64,000 nt of DNA from NCBI RefSeq assembly GCF_000799165.1, contig NZ_JUGF01000002.1, positions 868,001 through 932,000 of the forward strand, in the 5' to 3' direction. Below, one piece after another: positions 46,989 to 55,990 of this stretch (position 1 is its first letter; each line of letters opens with the position of its first letter). Made by a program: the position numbers and the translations under genes. This DNA comes from Methylotenera versatilis 7 (GTDB taxonomy: Bacteria > Pseudomonadota > Gammaproteobacteria > Burkholderiales > Methylophilaceae). The notes under the pieces are model-generated. The model was not told the DNA's origin and did not search any database. It was given only the letters and a program-made list of their open reading frames with translations.

Positions 46989-47017
46989 AAAAAAGCACCT
47001 GATAAAGGTGCTTTTTT
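46989..47017 (+). terminator. Intrinsic terminator after sodC
   Basis: AAAAAAGCACCT and AGGTGCTTTTTT arms with a short GATAA loop; T runs on both strands allow use from either side. Confidence 0.9.
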
Positions 47018-47060
47018 ATTAAACAGCTCACTAACCTGAGATTGCCAGCAGAAATAACGC

Positions 47061-47768
47061 TTAAGGCTCTAAGGTCTCACGTTCCATTTCTTGCAGGCTG
47101 CTATGGCGAACATCTTTGCCTTTCACCATATACACCACATATTCAGCGATATTTTTAGCATGGTCGCCGATACGCTCAATCGCTTTTGCCACAAACAATA
47201 CTTCTAATGACATGGAAATCGTACGCGGATCTTCCAGCATGTACATCACCAATTGACGCATCGCGGCACGAAATTGCTCATCGACCAACTCATCCTGTTT
47301 TGCCACTTCTACCGTTTGGCTTACATCCAAGCGTGCAAATGCGTCTAATGATGTACGCAGCATTTCACGTACGATTTTAACCATCGCTTTGATTTCAGTA
47401 AAACGCGGCTTGTACATGCGATCTTCATCAAAAATACGTTGTGCGGTACGGGCAATTTTTGTCGCCTCATCACCAATACGTTCTAAATCGGTGATGGTTT
47501 TTACTATCATCATAACCATGCGTAAATCGCCTGCCGCCGGCTGACGGCGAGCGATAATATGGCTACAGTCCTCATCAATTTGCACTTCAAGGGTATTAAC
47601 GCGCGCATCGTTATCCATAACCTCTTTGGCGAGTTTAATATCTGCTTTGGTTAATGCTTCTAATGCGTTAACAATTTGCTGCTCAACCAAGCCGCCCATT
47701 TCAAGCACTTTAGCGCGAACGGATTCCAGTTCGGCATCGTATTGTTTAGAGGTATGTTCAAATTGCAT
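47061..47768 (-). CDS. phoU: Phosphate transport regulator PhoU
   Basis: A 235-residue all-helical protein that dampens PhoR signalling and the Pst transporter. Two tandem PhoU repeats contain the metal-binding E/D-rich motifs DLERIGDEATKIAR and AIERIGDHAKNIAEYV. It stands alone here, without pst genes next to it. Confidence 0.95.
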   Translation of the reverse strand: MQFEHTSKQYDAELESVRAKVLEMGGLVEQQIVNALEALTKADIKLAKEVMDNDARVNTLEVQIDEDCSHIIARRQPAAGDLRMVMMIVKTITDLERIGDEATKIARTAQRIFDEDRMYKPRFTEIKAMVKIVREMLRTSLDAFARLDVSQTVEVAKQDELVDEQFRAAMRQLVMYMLEDPRTISMSLEVLFVAKAIERIGDHAKNIAEYVVYMVKGKDVRHSSLQEMERETLEP

Positions 47769-47863
47769 GTCTGCTATCCTTATTCATTGCTAAATATTAT
47801 CCACGCTAATGGTAGTTAACAATTGTGACAGTAATATGATTGGATATTAATATATTAAAAGTA

Positions 47864-48523
47864 TTATTTTTTATAAGTCACAACACCGTCTGCCGTGGCT
47901 AAAAGCAATACATTCGCAGGGCGCGCAGCAAACAGACCGTTGGTTACTACACCTACAATTTGATTTACTTTGGCTTCAAAGGCAATCGGATCGCTAATAG
48001 TTAAACCATGCACATCTAAAATGAGGTTGCCGTTGTCCGTTGTGAAGTCACGCAATTGAGGCTGGCCACCTAATTTAACCAATTCACGCGCAACATGACT
48101 TTTAGCCATTGGCAGCACTTCTATTGGTAGTGGAAATTTGCCCAAAACCGGTACGTATTTGCTGGCATCGCAAATACAAATAAATTGTTTAGCCACGGCC
48201 GCCACGATTTTTTCGCGCGTTAATGCACCGCCGCCTCCTTTTAACATATGCAAATGTTCCGTAATTTCATCTGCGCCATCTACATAAATATCTAAACTAT
48301 CTACGCTGTTTAAATCAAATACTTCAATGCCATGGCCGCGTAAACGTTGTGCAGTGGCTTCACTGCTGGCTACGGCGCCATCAATTTTATGTTTAACCTT
48401 TGCTAATTCTTCAATAAAAAAGTTGGCGGTTGAGCCTGTACCCACACCAATAATGCCGCTTTTTACATATTCAACTGCTGCTTTTGCTACTTGTTGTTTT
48501 AATTCGTCTTGTGTGAATGCCAT
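47864..48523 (-). CDS. rpiA: Ribose-5-phosphate isomerase A
   Basis: A 219-residue isomerase linking ribose 5-phosphate and ribulose 5-phosphate. Motifs [27 protein letters not shown] and [14 protein letters not shown] include the catalytic Asp and Lys. In a methylotroph the product feeds the ribulose monophosphate cycle and, through KdsD, LPS synthesis. Confidence 0.96.
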   Translation of the reverse strand: MAFTQDELKQQVAKAAVEYVKSGIIGVGTGSTANFFIEELAKVKHKIDGAVASSEATAQRLRGHGIEVFDLNSVDSLDIYVDGADEITEHLHMLKGGGGALTREKIVAAVAKQFICICDASKYVPVLGKFPLPIEVLPMAKSHVARELVKLGGQPQLRDFTTDNGNLILDVHGLTISDPIAFEAKVNQIVGVVTNGLFAARPANVLLLATADGVVTYKK

Positions 48524-48661
48524 TTTCGTAAATCCCTAATAATTTCTTTATAATACAAACAACTCACTATCATACACTGCGCTACTTAATTTCTAAATAG
48601 CGCGTTTTATAATAAAGATAATCCTAATAAACACACGTTTAGACATTACTAAAAACTGCGC

Positions 48662-50173
48662 ATGACGATAAATTACAGACAGAAAATAGAAAATTCCCAC
48701 GTTTACGATGTGGCTAAAAAAACACCATTAGAGTTTCAACCCAACTTATCTGCACGTATCCATAACCGTGTATTGCTAAAACGCGAGGATATGCAGCCTG
48801 TGTTCTCGTTCAAGTTGCGCGGTGCATACAACAAAATGGCGAGTTTGCCTGCGGAAGTGTTGGCGCGCGGTGTTATTGCGGCCAGTGCGGGAAACCATGC
48901 ACAAGGCGTTGCTTTGAGTGCACAAAAATTGGGTTGTCGCGCAGTGATTGTCATGCCGACTACTACGCCATTAATTAAGATTGATGCGGTTAAAAGTAGG
49001 GGCGCAGAAGTCGTGCTATTCGGTGATAGTTATTCCGACGCTTACGTGCATGCCTTAACCTTAGAGCAATCCGAAGGCCTCACTTTTGTGCATCCTTATG
49101 ACGACCCGGATGTGATTGCCGGGCAGGGTACGATTGCGATGGAGATTCTGCAAAGCCACCCGGAGCCAATAGAGGCTATTTTTTGCTGTGTGGGCGGTGG
49201 CGGTTTAATTGCGGGTATCGCAGCATATATAAAAGCGCTACGCCCGGAAATAAAAGTGATTGGTGTAGAGGCCAGTGATGCGGAAGCGATGTCAGAATCG
49301 CTTAAACAGGGCAAGCGCGTGATGTTGGATCAAGTGGGACTATTTGCTGATGGCGCGGCGGTTAAGCAGGTGGGCGAGCATACTTTTGAGTTGTGCCAAC
49401 AGTTTGTAGATGAAATGATTGTGGTCGATAACGATGCAATATGCGCGGCGGTAAAAGATGTGTTTGAAGATACACGCAGTATTTTAGAACCAGCGGGTGC
49501 ATTAGCCACGGCTGGCATTAAAGAATACGCCAAGCGCAATAATCTTACTGGCAAAACACTGGTTGCTATTGCTTCCGGCGCCAATATGAACTTTGACCGT
49601 TTACGTTTTATTGCGGAACGTGCAGAAATTGGTGAAAAGCGTGAGGCGGTATTGGCGGTGACGATACCTGAAAAGGCTGGCGCATTTAAGACATTCTGTC
49701 GCTTGCTGGGTGACCGCAATATCACTGAATTTAATTATCGTTATTCTGACCCGGTCGCGGCACATATTTTTGTGGGCGTGGCGATTGCTGACCCCCTTGA
49801 ATCTGTACAATTGGTGCAGGATTTACAGACACATGGCTTACCCGTATTGGACTTAACCGACAATGAAGTTGCAAAATTGCATTTGCGGCATTTGGTTGGT
49901 GGACATGCGCCTCAGGCGGAAAATGAAGTGTTGTATAGATTTGAATTTCCTGAGAAGCCAGGTGCACTTTTGAAATTTTTAGATACGATGGGGCACGATT
50001 GGAATATCAGTTTATTCCATTATCGCAATCATGGTGCCGATAATGGACGTGTACTTGTGGGCATGCAAGTACCGCCGAACCAATTACAGGAGTTTTCTAC
50101 ATTTTTACAGGCCTTGGATTATCCATACTGGGATGAGACGCAGAATCCTGCGTATAAGCTGTTTTTGGGGTAA
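48662..50173 (+). CDS. ilvA: Threonine dehydratase, biosynthetic
   Basis: A 503-residue PLP enzyme converting threonine to 2-oxobutanoate, the first step of isoleucine synthesis. The PLP lysine is in SFKLRGAYNKM (about residue 58), with SAGNHAQG and the CCVGGGGLIAGIA phosphate loop. Two ACT-like regulatory domains form the last ~170 residues, the basis of isoleucine feedback control. Length matches E. coli IlvA. Confidence 0.96.
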   Translation: MTINYRQKIENSHVYDVAKKTPLEFQPNLSARIHNRVLLKREDMQPVFSFKLRGAYNKMASLPAEVLARGVIAASAGNHAQGVALSAQKLGCRAVIVMPTTTPLIKIDAVKSRGAEVVLFGDSYSDAYVHALTLEQSEGLTFVHPYDDPDVIAGQGTIAMEILQSHPEPIEAIFCCVGGGGLIAGIAAYIKALRPEIKVIGVEASDAEAMSESLKQGKRVMLDQVGLFADGAAVKQVGEHTFELCQQFVDEMIVVDNDAICAAVKDVFEDTRSILEPAGALATAGIKEYAKRNNLTGKTLVAIASGANMNFDRLRFIAERAEIGEKREAVLAVTIPEKAGAFKTFCRLLGDRNITEFNYRYSDPVAAHIFVGVAIADPLESVQLVQDLQTHGLPVLDLTDNEVAKLHLRHLVGGHAPQAENEVLYRFEFPEKPGALLKFLDTMGHDWNISLFHYRNHGADNGRVLVGMQVPPNQLQEFSTFLQALDYPYWDETQNPAYKLFLG

Positions 50174-50279
50174 TCATTAGTGCGGACTTAATTGGTTCAA
50201 CCACCACCATATTGGTTGTATTCAGCCAGTTCTGGTTTTAGATAAAAATAAGCATTTGTTTTTATTGAGCTTTAAAGTA

Positions 50280-50295
50280 TATACTAATGAGTATA
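50280..50295. promoter_or_regulatory. Small palindrome TATACT-N4-AGTATA upstream of the beta-propeller gene
   Basis: TATACTAATGAGTATA forms 6-bp inverted arms with a four-base centre, 57 bases before the lipoprotein gene. It could be an operator or overlap the -10. Support is limited to symmetry and position. Confidence 0.35.
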
Positions 50296-50351
50296 GTTTT
50301 TGCTTGTTATTAATAGTGATACATACCTAAGTCAAATTTTGGAGATTTTGA

Positions 50352-51479
50352 ATGAAATTAACATCAGCCTTTAATAAAACGCGTATCAGCCTGATTCTCA
50401 TTGCTTTAATTGCGGGTGTTAGTGCCTGTAGCAAAGAGAAAGCGCCAGAGACCGAGTCTAAGTTAGATGAGCCCGCACAGGCGGCACCTGCTGGTTTAGC
50501 CTACGTAACCAGCCAGGATGCGGCTGTGAGTGTGATTGATTTAGCTACGTTGCAAGTGGTCAAGCAACTTGATATTAAAGCTGAATCGCCACGTGGCTTG
50601 GGTGTGACAGATGACGGTAAAAAATTGATTGTAGCTACACGTGAGAATGAAAGTGTTTCTGTGGTTGATACCGCTACCGGTGAAGTGTTACAGCAAATTA
50701 AAGTGGGTAAAAATCCGGAATTTGTACGTGTTAGTGGCAATTTTGCTTATGTCTCATCCGAGCCTAGTTCGAAAGGTGGGCCTCCGCCAAAACCGGGTGA
50801 AAAAGCTAAAGTAGAAGAAGATGACGACGATGATGATGAATTGATTCCAGCAAAAATTGCTGTGATCGACCTAACCAAAGGTGAAAAAGTACGCGAAATA
50901 ACTGGCGGACCGGAAACAGAAGGTATTGAATTTTCAGCTGATGGCAAACAACTCGTGATTACCAATGAAGCCGATAACACGGTGACAGTACATAATATTG
51001 AAACGGGTGAGTTGGTTAAAACGATCAAAACACATGAACTGGGTGACCGCCCACGTGGTATTAAAGTATCGCCAGATGGCACAACCTATTTGGCCACATT
51101 AGAATATGGCAACAAATTTATGGTGCTGGACAAAGACTATAATTTAGTGCGTACCGTAGATACGGCAGAAACACCTTACGGCATTGCTTATGACAAAAAA
51201 GGTGAGCGTATTTTTGTTGCCACCAATAAAGCTAAATTGCTACAAGTATTCGATGCAAAAACGTATGAAAAAATTAAAGAAATCCCAACAGGTAATCGCT
51301 GCTGGCACTTTAGTTTTACGCCAGACGACAAACAGATTCTGTTGGCTTGTGGAAAATCAGACGCAGTTTATGTGATTGATGCAGACAAGCTGGAAGTAAC
51401 CAAACAGATTGAAGTAAAAGGTATGCCTTGGGGTTTGGTGACTTATCCTAAAGCGATGGGCAGTTTAGATCAGCCTTAG
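50352..51479 (+). CDS. Lipoprotein beta-propeller (YVTN repeat) with acidic insertion
   Basis: A 375-residue exported protein. The leader ends in a lipobox-like VSAC (Cys26). The rest forms YVTN/cytochrome-D1-like blades with repeats such as SVIDLATLQVVKQL, SVVDTATGEVLQQI, TVHNIETGELVKTI and YVIDADKLEVTKQI. An insertion at about 136-166 joins a Pro/Gly/Lys stretch to a run of two Glu and six Asp. YVTN propellers often accompany periplasmic dehydrogenase or metal systems; no such gene is adjacent. Function unknown. TTTGGAGA precedes the ATG. Confidence 0.85.
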   Translation: MKLTSAFNKTRISLILIALIAGVSACSKEKAPETESKLDEPAQAAPAGLAYVTSQDAAVSVIDLATLQVVKQLDIKAESPRGLGVTDDGKKLIVATRENESVSVVDTATGEVLQQIKVGKNPEFVRVSGNFAYVSSEPSSKGGPPPKPGEKAKVEEDDDDDDELIPAKIAVIDLTKGEKVREITGGPETEGIEFSADGKQLVITNEADNTVTVHNIETGELVKTIKTHELGDRPRGIKVSPDGTTYLATLEYGNKFMVLDKDYNLVRTVDTAETPYGIAYDKKGERIFVATNKAKLLQVFDAKTYEKIKEIPTGNRCWHFSFTPDDKQILLACGKSDAVYVIDADKLEVTKQIEVKGMPWGLVTYPKAMGSLDQP

Positions 51480-51500
51480 TATTCATATTTTGCTTGATCA

Positions 51501-51530
51501 TTAAAAAGCCCGCGAATGCGGGCTTTTTAA
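51501..51530. terminator. Intrinsic terminator after the beta-propeller gene
   Basis: TTAAAAAGCCCGC and GCGGGCTTTTTAA form a perfect 13-bp palindromic stem around GAAT. Confidence 0.93.
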
Positions 51531-51583
51531 TTGGATTAGGATTTAATGTTTACTTAAGAATAAAACTCATCATCTTAATATGG

Positions 51584-52045
51584 TTAATCTTTTAACAAAT
51601 CCAAAATAAACAACCAATCTCTCGGATCTACTGGTGTAATCGATAGTCTATTCCCGCGTTGCAGAATCCGCATATCGGCTAACTTTGGCGTTTCGCGTAA
51701 TTCTTTGAGACTGAGCAGGCGTGTTTTTCGCACCAGCTTTACATCAACATTAAACCAGCGCGGTGTTTCTTGTGTGGCTTTCTCGTCAAAATACTTGTGA
51801 CCTTTGATAAATTGTAAGCGATCTGGATAAGCCAAACTACTGACTTCTGCGATACCTGCAATACCTGGCGTCTCGCAATTGGAGTGATAAAACAGTACAC
51901 CATCGCCAATCTGCATTTGGTCACGCATAAAATTACGCGCTTGGTAATTACGTACACCATACCAATCCACCGTTTGATTCGGCTTCGCTGCCAAATCGTC
52001 AATCGATACATCTGCAGGCTCTGACTTCATTAACCAATAACGCAT
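51584..52045 (-). CDS. EVE domain protein
   Basis: A 153-residue single EVE domain (PUA-like fold): MRYWLMKSEPADVSIDDL, then VDWYGVRNYQARNFMRDQMQIGDGVLFYHSN (key part WxGVRNYQARN). EVE domains are thought to recognise modified bases in DNA or RNA. Many betaproteobacteria keep a housekeeping copy near zapA and 6S RNA, as here, so this is not by itself a defence gene. Confidence 0.92.
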   Translation of the reverse strand: MRYWLMKSEPADVSIDDLAAKPNQTVDWYGVRNYQARNFMRDQMQIGDGVLFYHSNCETPGIAGIAEVSSLAYPDRLQFIKGHKYFDEKATQETPRWFNVDVKLVRKTRLLSLKELRETPKLADMRILQRGNRLSITPVDPRDWLFILDLLKD

Positions 52046-52125
52046 TGCAATCCATCTTTCTTAATTTAAAACGTAAACTATTAATTTTGGGTATGATAAT
52101 TGAAATTCATCAATTTGGAAGAAAC

Positions 52126-52485
52126 ATGGCACGAAACGTACTAGGCACAACTCTGCAAACCTGTAGTTTAGATCCTGTAACGGGTTTCACGCGTAACGGA
52201 TGTTGCGAAACAGGCCATGAGGATGAAGGCAGTCATACTGTTTGCGCACAAATGACAGATGAATTTTTAGCTTTTTCAATTTCCTGTGGTAACGATTTGA
52301 GCACACCAAGACCAGAGTATGGCTTTGAAGGTTTGGTTGCGGGTGACCGTTGGTGTGTCTGTGCAGCGCGTTGGTTAGAGGCCAGTGAAGCAGGTTTCGC
52401 ACCACCAGTGGTGTTAGAGGCTTGCCACGAAAAATGTCTGGAAATTGTCAGCTTGGCTGATTTAAAATATCACGAACTGCGCTAA
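52126..52485 (+). CDS. DUF2237 family protein
   Basis: A 119-residue protein matching DUF2237, with many conserved cysteines: QTCSLDPVTGFTRNGCCETG, HTVCAQMTDEFLAFS and WCVCAARWLEA. Function unknown. The ATG at 52126 has GGAAGAA upstream and begins MARNVLGT as in the family; the open frame reaches 52045 but that region overlaps the EVE gene's start. It is divergent from the EVE gene. Confidence 0.88.
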   Translation: MARNVLGTTLQTCSLDPVTGFTRNGCCETGHEDEGSHTVCAQMTDEFLAFSISCGNDLSTPRPEYGFEGLVAGDRWCVCAARWLEASEAGFAPPVVLEACHEKCLEIVSLADLKYHELR

Positions 52486-52555
52486 AAACTTGAGTTTAGA
52501 TACTCAGAATGGATTTTCACGCTCACAAAATTTTTAAAGAGTTGATGGTTTTGAG

Positions 52556-52642
52556 TTTTAAAGCGAAAGTTCAAGGCGTTTGAGCGCAGGCAGTACAAGT
52601 AGTACGCCAAGCGAAAAACAACGCGGAAATTTCGCTTTAAAA
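52556..52642. repeat. Large imperfect hairpin repeat
   Basis: The outer arms TTTTAAAGCGAAA (52556-52568) and TTTCGCTTTAAAA (52630-52642) are perfectly complementary; further in, GGCGTT can pair with AACGC, and AGTACAAGTAGTAC lies near the loop. The element fills most of the gap between DUF2237 and the 6S RNA candidate. It looks like a dispersed intergenic palindrome of the genome rather than a simple terminator, since no T tract follows the stem. Confidence 0.6.
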
Positions 52643-52649
52643 AACAAAA

Positions 52650-52852
52650 CCTATTTTCTGTGGTGTTGCCTGAGCCGTTATCCTGAACCAAAAAGGTCCA
52701 AGTGGTAACAACCTAAAGCGCATTAGGTACACTCGCCAAGGGTATCTTAAAAGATATCCCAATTTAGAGCGCTCTCACAGCGACTTGAATAGCTGAAACC
52801 TATAACGAAAACTAGTTCAAGGAATTTAAGACTCAAGCAACACCACAGAAAA
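52650..52852 (-). ncRNA. ssrS: 6S RNA (SsrS) candidate
   Basis: About 190 bases fold into one long, bulged hairpin. CTGTGGTGTTGCCTGAG (52658-52674) pairs with CTCAAGCAACACCACAG (52832-52848), and GGGTATCTT pairs with AAGATATCCC at the apex. The middle is a loosely paired bubble with short hairpins, the 6S architecture that mimics an open promoter. It lies directly downstream of zapA, the usual ssrS position. I give the zapA strand because of that synteny and a T-rich 3' flank, but GCCTGAGCCG and GTTCAAGG on the plus strand also resemble the E. coli RNA. The strand is therefore uncertain. Confidence 0.7.
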
Positions 52853-52935
52853 CAAGTTAAATGTTAAAACTAACTTGTGACGAACGGATGAATATAACTG
52901 ATTAAAACAGACTAGCTAATAATTGATCAACTGAT

Positions 52936-53241
52936 TTATAGCAACTTAGTTTGACCAGCTATTGCTTCATCGATTTGATTCTGCATGAGACTAATCCTAC
53001 GCTTATAATCGCCGATGTCAACATCGCCAGTCTTGGTGTGCAGTAATTCGTGCGATAAATTAAGGGCTGCCATAATCGCAATGCGTTCAATACCAATTAT
53101 TTTGCCGGTATCACGAATCTCGTGCATTTTCTTATCTAAATAACGCACGGCCTCAAGCAAACCTGCGCGCTCTTCATCAGTACATGCGACAGTGAATTCG
53201 CGTCCCATAATGGTTAAATCGATTGATTTTGCTTCACTCAT
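52936..53241 (-). CDS. zapA: Cell division protein ZapA
   Basis: A 101-residue FtsZ-associated protein that bundles FtsZ filaments. The N-terminal globular part reads IDLTIMGREFTVACTDEERAGLLEAVRYLDKKMHEI; the C-terminal half is a coiled coil. Its start overlaps the end of the upstream small coiled-coil gene by four bases. Confidence 0.94.
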   Translation of the reverse strand: MSEAKSIDLTIMGREFTVACTDEERAGLLEAVRYLDKKMHEIRDTGKIIGIERIAIMAALNLSHELLHTKTGDVDIGDYKRRISLMQNQIDEAIAGQTKLL

Positions 53242-53459
53242 AATGTTTCTTCATCAGAGGATGTCAAGTCAGCGGGCATTGTTGCAAGCAAGACTTCAAG
53301 TTTTTGACTCGCTAAAAGCATATTATTCTTTAAGGTATCTGAGTTTTGCTGTGCTTGGCATAGGTCGTTACGCAGTTGTGCATTCTCTTCGCGCAACGAT
53401 GTACACCAAGAAACGAGTTTATTGATTTTGTCTTCTAATCTTTTTAAATCTGCATCCAT
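53238..53459 (-). CDS. Small coiled-coil protein, TIGR02449-like, ZapB-like
   Basis: A 73-residue, almost wholly helical protein (LEDKINKLVSWCTSLREENAQLRNDLCQAQ) with heptad leucines. Proteins of this type are encoded immediately before zapA in many proteobacteria and resemble ZapB in size and structure. A role at the division ring is inferred from that pairing. Confidence 0.8.
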   Translation of the reverse strand: MDADLKRLEDKINKLVSWCTSLREENAQLRNDLCQAQQNSDTLKNNMLLASQKLEVLLATMPADLTSSDEETL

Positions 53460-53635
53460 GCCCCACTATAATTGAAAAAAATCATTATAGTCAATAGCTA
53501 ACGTTCATTATTCAAAGTAATTTAATATGTTTTAACACGCTTGTTGCGTAAACATTTAACTGGCTAGGCCAAGTACCTAGGCCGTAATTGAATAAATAAC
53601 AGGCACAATAAAATTAAAGATATAATTGCGCTTAG

Positions 53636-53875
53636 TTGATAGGTGCCTGAAGTTAATAATCAATTAACAAGGGTGAAACTGGGAAATAAGTGCGTTTGGT
53701 TTTAATTATTTAATACTAAAACAATGCTTATGCTGCCCCCGCAACGGTAAGTGAGTGTAGTTTTGCAAATGAAGCCACTGGGTGAATTTAACTTGGGAAG
53801 GCGCAAATCATTCCTCACAAGCCCGGAGACCGGCCTACAACAAACTCGTTAGGAAATACCGCGGGGTGACGGTAA
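53636..53875 (+). promoter_or_regulatory. Cobalamin riboswitch
   Basis: The leader of btuB has the cobalamin riboswitch elements in order: GGTGCC, AAGGGTGAAACTGGGAA, the CCCCGCAACGGTAA segment, GCCACTGGG, and the B12 box AAGCCCGGAGACCGGCC (53819-53835). The hairpin TACC...GGTA (53857-53874) shows GCGGGG in its loop, complementary to CCCCGC at 53737-53742; this is the expected kissing-loop contact. A second hairpin, CACGCGGGGTCGCGTG (53969-53984), stands just before the btuB ribosome site. B12 binding should repress the downstream genes. Confidence 0.95.
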
Positions 53876-54005
53876 TCAAGACACAATTTGCAGTCAAAAT
53901 TAGTATTAATTTTTTGCAACTTCGTTCTGATTTATTCAAACATTTCCGGTATTCCTCATTATAAAAAGCACGCGGGGTCGCGTGATAAACAGGGATATCA
54001 CCATC

Positions 54006-55901
54006 ATGAAACAATCTATTATCGCTAGTCTAGTAAGTGCTAGTTTAGCCAGTGTGGCATTTAATGCCTCTACATTTGCGGATGAAGCCGCTTCTTTAGA
54101 TGACACCATTGTCACGGCAAGCCGTACAAGCGAATCATTGAGCAAAACGCTTGCAGATGTTTCTGTCATTGACCGTGCTCAAATTGAGCGTGCTGGCCAG
54201 TCTTCTTTAGTCGAGATTTTACAGACTCAGCCTGGTATTGAAATTACTAACACTGGTGGAGCAGGTAAGAGTTCTGGTATTTTTATGCGAGGTACAAATA
54301 CTAGCCATGTATTGGTTTTAGTTGATGGCGTTAGATTTAATTCTGCAACAACTGGTACCACTGCATTTGAAAATTTGCCAGTTGCGCTGATTGATAGGAT
54401 AGAAATCTTACGTGGCCCAGCAGCAAGTTTATATGGCCAAGATGCCATTGGCGGCGTCATTCAAATTTTCACTAAAAAAGGTAGTGGTAAACCACAGTTT
54501 TATGCGAGTGTAGGCTATGGAACTTATGATACAAAAACAGCGGAAGCTGGTGTTCATGGCACAATTAATGATACTAGCTTTGCATTTGGTATCAGCAGTC
54601 AAGATACCGATGGATTTTCTGCACTAAAAACAAATAATCCAAATCTTAAAGATGATGATGGATATAGCAATTTATCCATCACCAGCTCACTATCGCATAA
54701 AATTTCTGAAGACGATGAAATCGGTTTACAGCTATTGCATAGTAAAGGAAAGACAAGATTTGATAATCGATATAATATTGATCCGTTTTCCCCTGCATTT
54801 GATCCCGCTTTTTCTGATTATGCTGAAATTACACAGCAGAGTTACTCGGTTTATACAAAAAACAAAATTACCTCTAACTGGACATCGACACTGAGGGTAG
54901 GGGAAGGTGATGATGAGACTGTAACCTATGCTGCGCTTGGTCCTTTTACATCTGAAAGCCGTAGTTTATTCAGAACAAAACAGCATCAATTAACTTGGCT
55001 TAACGACGTTAAACTACCTGTTGGAGTGTTAACGCTGGCATACGACAGGCTTGAGGAACGCGTTAAATCAACCACTGATTTCAAAGAAAACAGTAGGAAT
55101 AACGATGGTTATTTTGCAGGTTATTTAGCAGATTTAGGTAATCACACCATTCACTTAAACTATCGTAGCGATCACAACACGCGCTTTGGTACGAATGATA
55201 CTGGCGGTGTTTCATATGGATATCAACTAACTGATAGCTGGCGCGCAAGTGCAAGCTATGGCACCGCCTTTAGAGCGCCGACTTTTAATGATTTATATTA
55301 CCCGGATTTTTTTGGTTTTGCACAGGCGAACCCAAATTTAAAGCCTGAAAAGTCAGAAAGTATTGAAGCTAGTCTTCGTTATAACAGAGACAAAACAACT
55401 GCATCAGTTACTGTTTATCAAAATAAAATCAGGGATTTAATCGTATTCACTTCTATTCCTGAGAATGTGCGCAAAGCTGAAATCCAGGGCGTTACAGTTG
55501 CAGCATCTCAAGCTTGGGATAGCTGGCTATTACAAGGAAGTGTGGATATTCAATCACCAAGGGATGAAAGTACTGATAATTTATTAATACGTCGTGCAAA
55601 TAATCATGCATCCGCTAGCCTTGGCTATACCTTAGGTGATTGGCATTTCGGTGCAGAAGGCATTGCCTCATCAAAACGCTATAACGACACTGCTAATAAT
55701 ATATCTCTTGCTGGGTATACTATTTTTAATTTAACGACTGATTATCAAATTAACCAAGATTGGAAAATACAGGCGCGGTTAAACAATATGTTTGATAAGC
55801 AATATGCGCTTGCATATGATGGCAACCCTAGAACTGATGGATTTGCTTACGATACGCCAGGCTCAAACTTGTTTGTTAGTGTGCGCTGGCAACCTAAGTA
55901 A
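54006..55901 (+). CDS. btuB: TonB-dependent vitamin B12 receptor BtuB
   Basis: A 631-residue outer-membrane receptor. Signal peptide ends near STFA-DEAA; the TonB box region is DDTIVTASRT; the plug has SLVEILQTQPGIEITNTGGAGKSSGIFMRG and LRGPAASLYGQDAIGGVIQIFTKK; the barrel ends VSVRWQPK. I use the ATG at 54006, which follows AGGGAT; upstream codons to 53982 are part of the leader. The cobalamin riboswitch and the B12 genes downstream fix the substrate. Confidence 0.94.
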   Translation: MKQSIIASLVSASLASVAFNASTFADEAASLDDTIVTASRTSESLSKTLADVSVIDRAQIERAGQSSLVEILQTQPGIEITNTGGAGKSSGIFMRGTNTSHVLVLVDGVRFNSATTGTTAFENLPVALIDRIEILRGPAASLYGQDAIGGVIQIFTKKGSGKPQFYASVGYGTYDTKTAEAGVHGTINDTSFAFGISSQDTDGFSALKTNNPNLKDDDGYSNLSITSSLSHKISEDDEIGLQLLHSKGKTRFDNRYNIDPFSPAFDPAFSDYAEITQQSYSVYTKNKITSNWTSTLRVGEGDDETVTYAALGPFTSESRSLFRTKQHQLTWLNDVKLPVGVLTLAYDRLEERVKSTTDFKENSRNNDGYFAGYLADLGNHTIHLNYRSDHNTRFGTNDTGGVSYGYQLTDSWRASASYGTAFRAPTFNDLYYPDFFGFAQANPNLKPEKSESIEASLRYNRDKTTASVTVYQNKIRDLIVFTSIPENVRKAEIQGVTVAASQAWDSWLLQGSVDIQSPRDESTDNLLIRRANNHASASLGYTLGDWHFGAEGIASSKRYNDTANNISLAGYTIFNLTTDYQINQDWKIQARLNNMFDKQYALAYDGNPRTDGFAYDTPGSNLFVSVRWQPK

Positions 55902-55990
55902 TTGATTAAATGTGCTGATGATTGGTTAATCGCCAGCACATTTTTAACTGTATAATACGGCGATATTGATATGCAGTTTGGAGATTGATC

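Noticed and set aside
51584-52045. EVE protein as part of a defence island
   Set aside because: No restriction, helicase or nuclease genes adjoin it; the neighbours are housekeeping genes.
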